A stretch of 7,465 bases of DNA, from positions 1 through 7,465 of the forward strand of contig JABMQR010000038.1 of NCBI GenBank assembly GCA_013202335.1, written 5' to 3'. A program made the position numbers and the translations under genes. Below, piece after piece: positions 6,744-7,465 of this stretch (its first letter is position 1; every line of letters begins with the position of its first letter). Source of the stretch: Bacteroidota bacterium (GTDB lineage Bacteria; Spirochaetota; Spirochaetia; JABMQR01). Below the pieces are notes generated by a model that had not been told where the DNA came from, searched no databases, and saw only the letters and a program-made list of their open reading frames with translations.

Positions 6744-7307
6744 TTATATTTTAAATCCTACAATTTTCTGTATTTCGTAAACTCGTTCCCAATTTATTAG
6801 TTCTGCAGCATCAAAATATGTTTTGGGATTAAAATAGAGCAAATCTGCTACAGCTCGTTCAACCGAGGCTGTAAGAATCTGCCCCAGCTTCATTATTCCT
6901 TCTGGATTAAAAAGATACCTATCGTTTAGCTGTCTTGATATATAAGAGTTTTTATTAACTTGAAACTTCATTGATTGTGAACTAATGATGGTAATTGATC
7001 CTGGCTTCTGATTAATAATTCCTTCTCTAAATAAAATTGTTTCTGCACTAATATATGCATATTTATGCATAGCTTTAATTCCTAAAAGTATTGGATCAAG
7101 TTCATCTACGGGAATCAGGCTATACATTCCTTTCTGGATTCGATAAATCAACCCTGATTTTCTATAGCGTTTAAGAGTTGTATACAAGGTGTTTGGATTT
7201 CTTATGTTCCAGAGATTTGCCAAGTCTGTTGTATGAAAAACGACTTCTCCTAATCGGGCAATTTGAACAAACCTTCTTTGTGTTATGTTTCTTTTTTCTG
7301 TACACAT
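6744..7307 (-). CDS. abiEi: AbiEi-type antitoxin and autorepressor
   Basis: A 187-residue partner of the AbiEii toxin. The N-terminal winged helix-turn-helix (about 8-66) has the typical pattern HTTDLANLWNI, then TLYTTLKRYRKSGLIYRI and GMYSL. The C-terminal domain carries the family landmarks YISAETILFREGII (85-98) and ASVERAVADLLYFNP (147-161). In studied AbiE systems this protein neutralises the toxin without a stable complex (type IV) and represses the operon by binding inverted repeats. The ATG at 7307 is the only plausible start: an in-frame TAA lies 12 bp upstream and no internal ATG or GTG falls before the DNA-binding domain. No ribosome binding site precedes it, and the promoter spacing suggests a leaderless message. 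First gene of the operon; the toxin follows after 20 bp. Confidence 0.9.
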   Translation of the reverse strand: MCTEKRNITQRRFVQIARLGEVVFHTTDLANLWNIRNPNTLYTTLKRYRKSGLIYRIQKGMYSLIPVDELDPILLGIKAMHKYAYISAETILFREGIINQKPGSITIISSQSMKFQVNKNSYISRQLNDRYLFNPEGIMKLGQILTASVERAVADLLYFNPKTYFDAAELINWERVYEIQKIVGFKI

Positions 7308-7342
7308 ATGTACAGATTATACCAACTTTAATGCAAAATCAA
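7297..7342 (-). promoter_or_regulatory. Promoter and operator of the AbiE operon
   Basis: On the minus strand a perfect TATAAT (7316-7321) is preceded by TGG, making an extended -10, with TTGATT (7337-7342) 15 bp further upstream as a poor -35. Only 8 bp separate TATAAT from the antitoxin ATG. An 8-bp-arm perfect inverted repeat, TCTGTACA (7297-7304) and TGTACAGA (7309-7316), covers the predicted transcription start and the start codon. This fits a binding site for the AbiEi repressor. Confidence 0.7.
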
Positions 7343-7364
7343 GTTTTTTATCTCTGTATTCCTG

Positions 7365-7388
7365 AATAATAGAAGATCTCTCATTATT
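7365..7388. repeat. Imperfect 24-bp palindrome upstream of the AbiE promoter
   Basis: AATAAT and ATTATT arms flank a central AGATCT, with 18 of 24 positions symmetrical. It lies about 45 bp upstream of the -10 box. AbiEi proteins in studied systems bind two inverted repeats, so it is a candidate second site, although AT-rich DNA yields such symmetry easily. Confidence 0.3.
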
Positions 7389-7465
7389 TTACTCACTTCC
7401 ATTAATCAGGGGTTGAAATACGTCATACCCGAAAGCGTAAACCTACCTCCTCCTCGATTTATAAA
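7389..7465. other. Unassigned window edge
   Basis: No gene is supported here. On the minus strand one frame is open from the window edge to a TGA at 7406-7408 (19 codons), and on the plus strand one frame is open from 7332 to the edge. Either could be the end of a neighbouring gene cut by the window, but neither has enough sequence to judge. Confidence 0.3.

Noticed and set aside
7054..7071. Palindrome TATGCAT-ATTT-ATGCATA inside the antitoxin gene
   Set aside because: It encodes ordinary residues (MHKYAYI region) of a conserved part of the protein and lies in AT-rich coding DNA, so it is most simply a chance symmetry.
7406..7465. Partial minus-strand CDS entering from the right edge (19 codons and TGA)
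   Set aside because: Too short to recognise, and an opposite-strand frame is equally open over the same bases.
1..7465. CRISPR array, tRNA/rRNA genes, insertion sequence or transposase
   Set aside because: No regularly spaced repeats, no cloverleaf or rRNA-like sequence, and no transposase motifs were seen on either strand.

Overview
This window looks like a bacterial chromosome segment of moderate to low GC content. The gene set is a secreted CpdB-like nucleotidase, a membrane-anchored GGDEF protein, a short DUF445 protein and a thioredoxin-like CPN-motif protein. This would fit an anaerobic or marine Spirochaetota-type genome, but that is a weak inference from gene types and protein style; no marker gene fixes the taxonomy.

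Layout. Bases 1-176 carry a cluster of three perfect or near-perfect short-loop hairpins. The last hairpin supplies the -35 box of a promoter for the first gene (177-665, +). That gene begins as a standard thioredoxin-like protein and ends in an unrelated acidic tail, so it appears chimeric. A hairpin at 724-760 may end its transcript. A CpdB/5'-nucleotidase-type secreted metallophosphoesterase follows (909-2696, +), with an extended -10 promoter and a good terminator. It converges on a membrane-bound diguanylate cyclase (2784-4439, -). Upstream of that, on the same strand, is a small coiled-coil, two-helix membrane protein of unknown function (4559-5008, -). A 242-bp divergent regulatory region separates it from a DUF445 membrane protein (5251-5973, +).

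The right-hand part (5980-7307, -) is an AbiE-type toxin-antitoxin operon: an AbiEi-like antitoxin/repressor followed 20 bp later by an AbiEii nucleotidyltransferase toxin. It is visibly AT-richer than the nucleotidase gene and meets DUF445 tail to tail with only 6 bp between. The antitoxin promoter, an 8-bp-arm inverted repeat and the start codon are stacked on one another, which predicts an almost leaderless transcript and tight autorepression.

The genes do not form one pathway. They are mostly independent transcription units: nutrient salvage in the envelope, c-di-GMP signalling, membrane proteins, and an accessory defence/TA module. I found no CRISPR array, tRNA, rRNA, transposase or obvious new multi-gene system. 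The most unusual material is the hairpin cluster with its chimeric neighbour gene, and the architecture of the TA control region.
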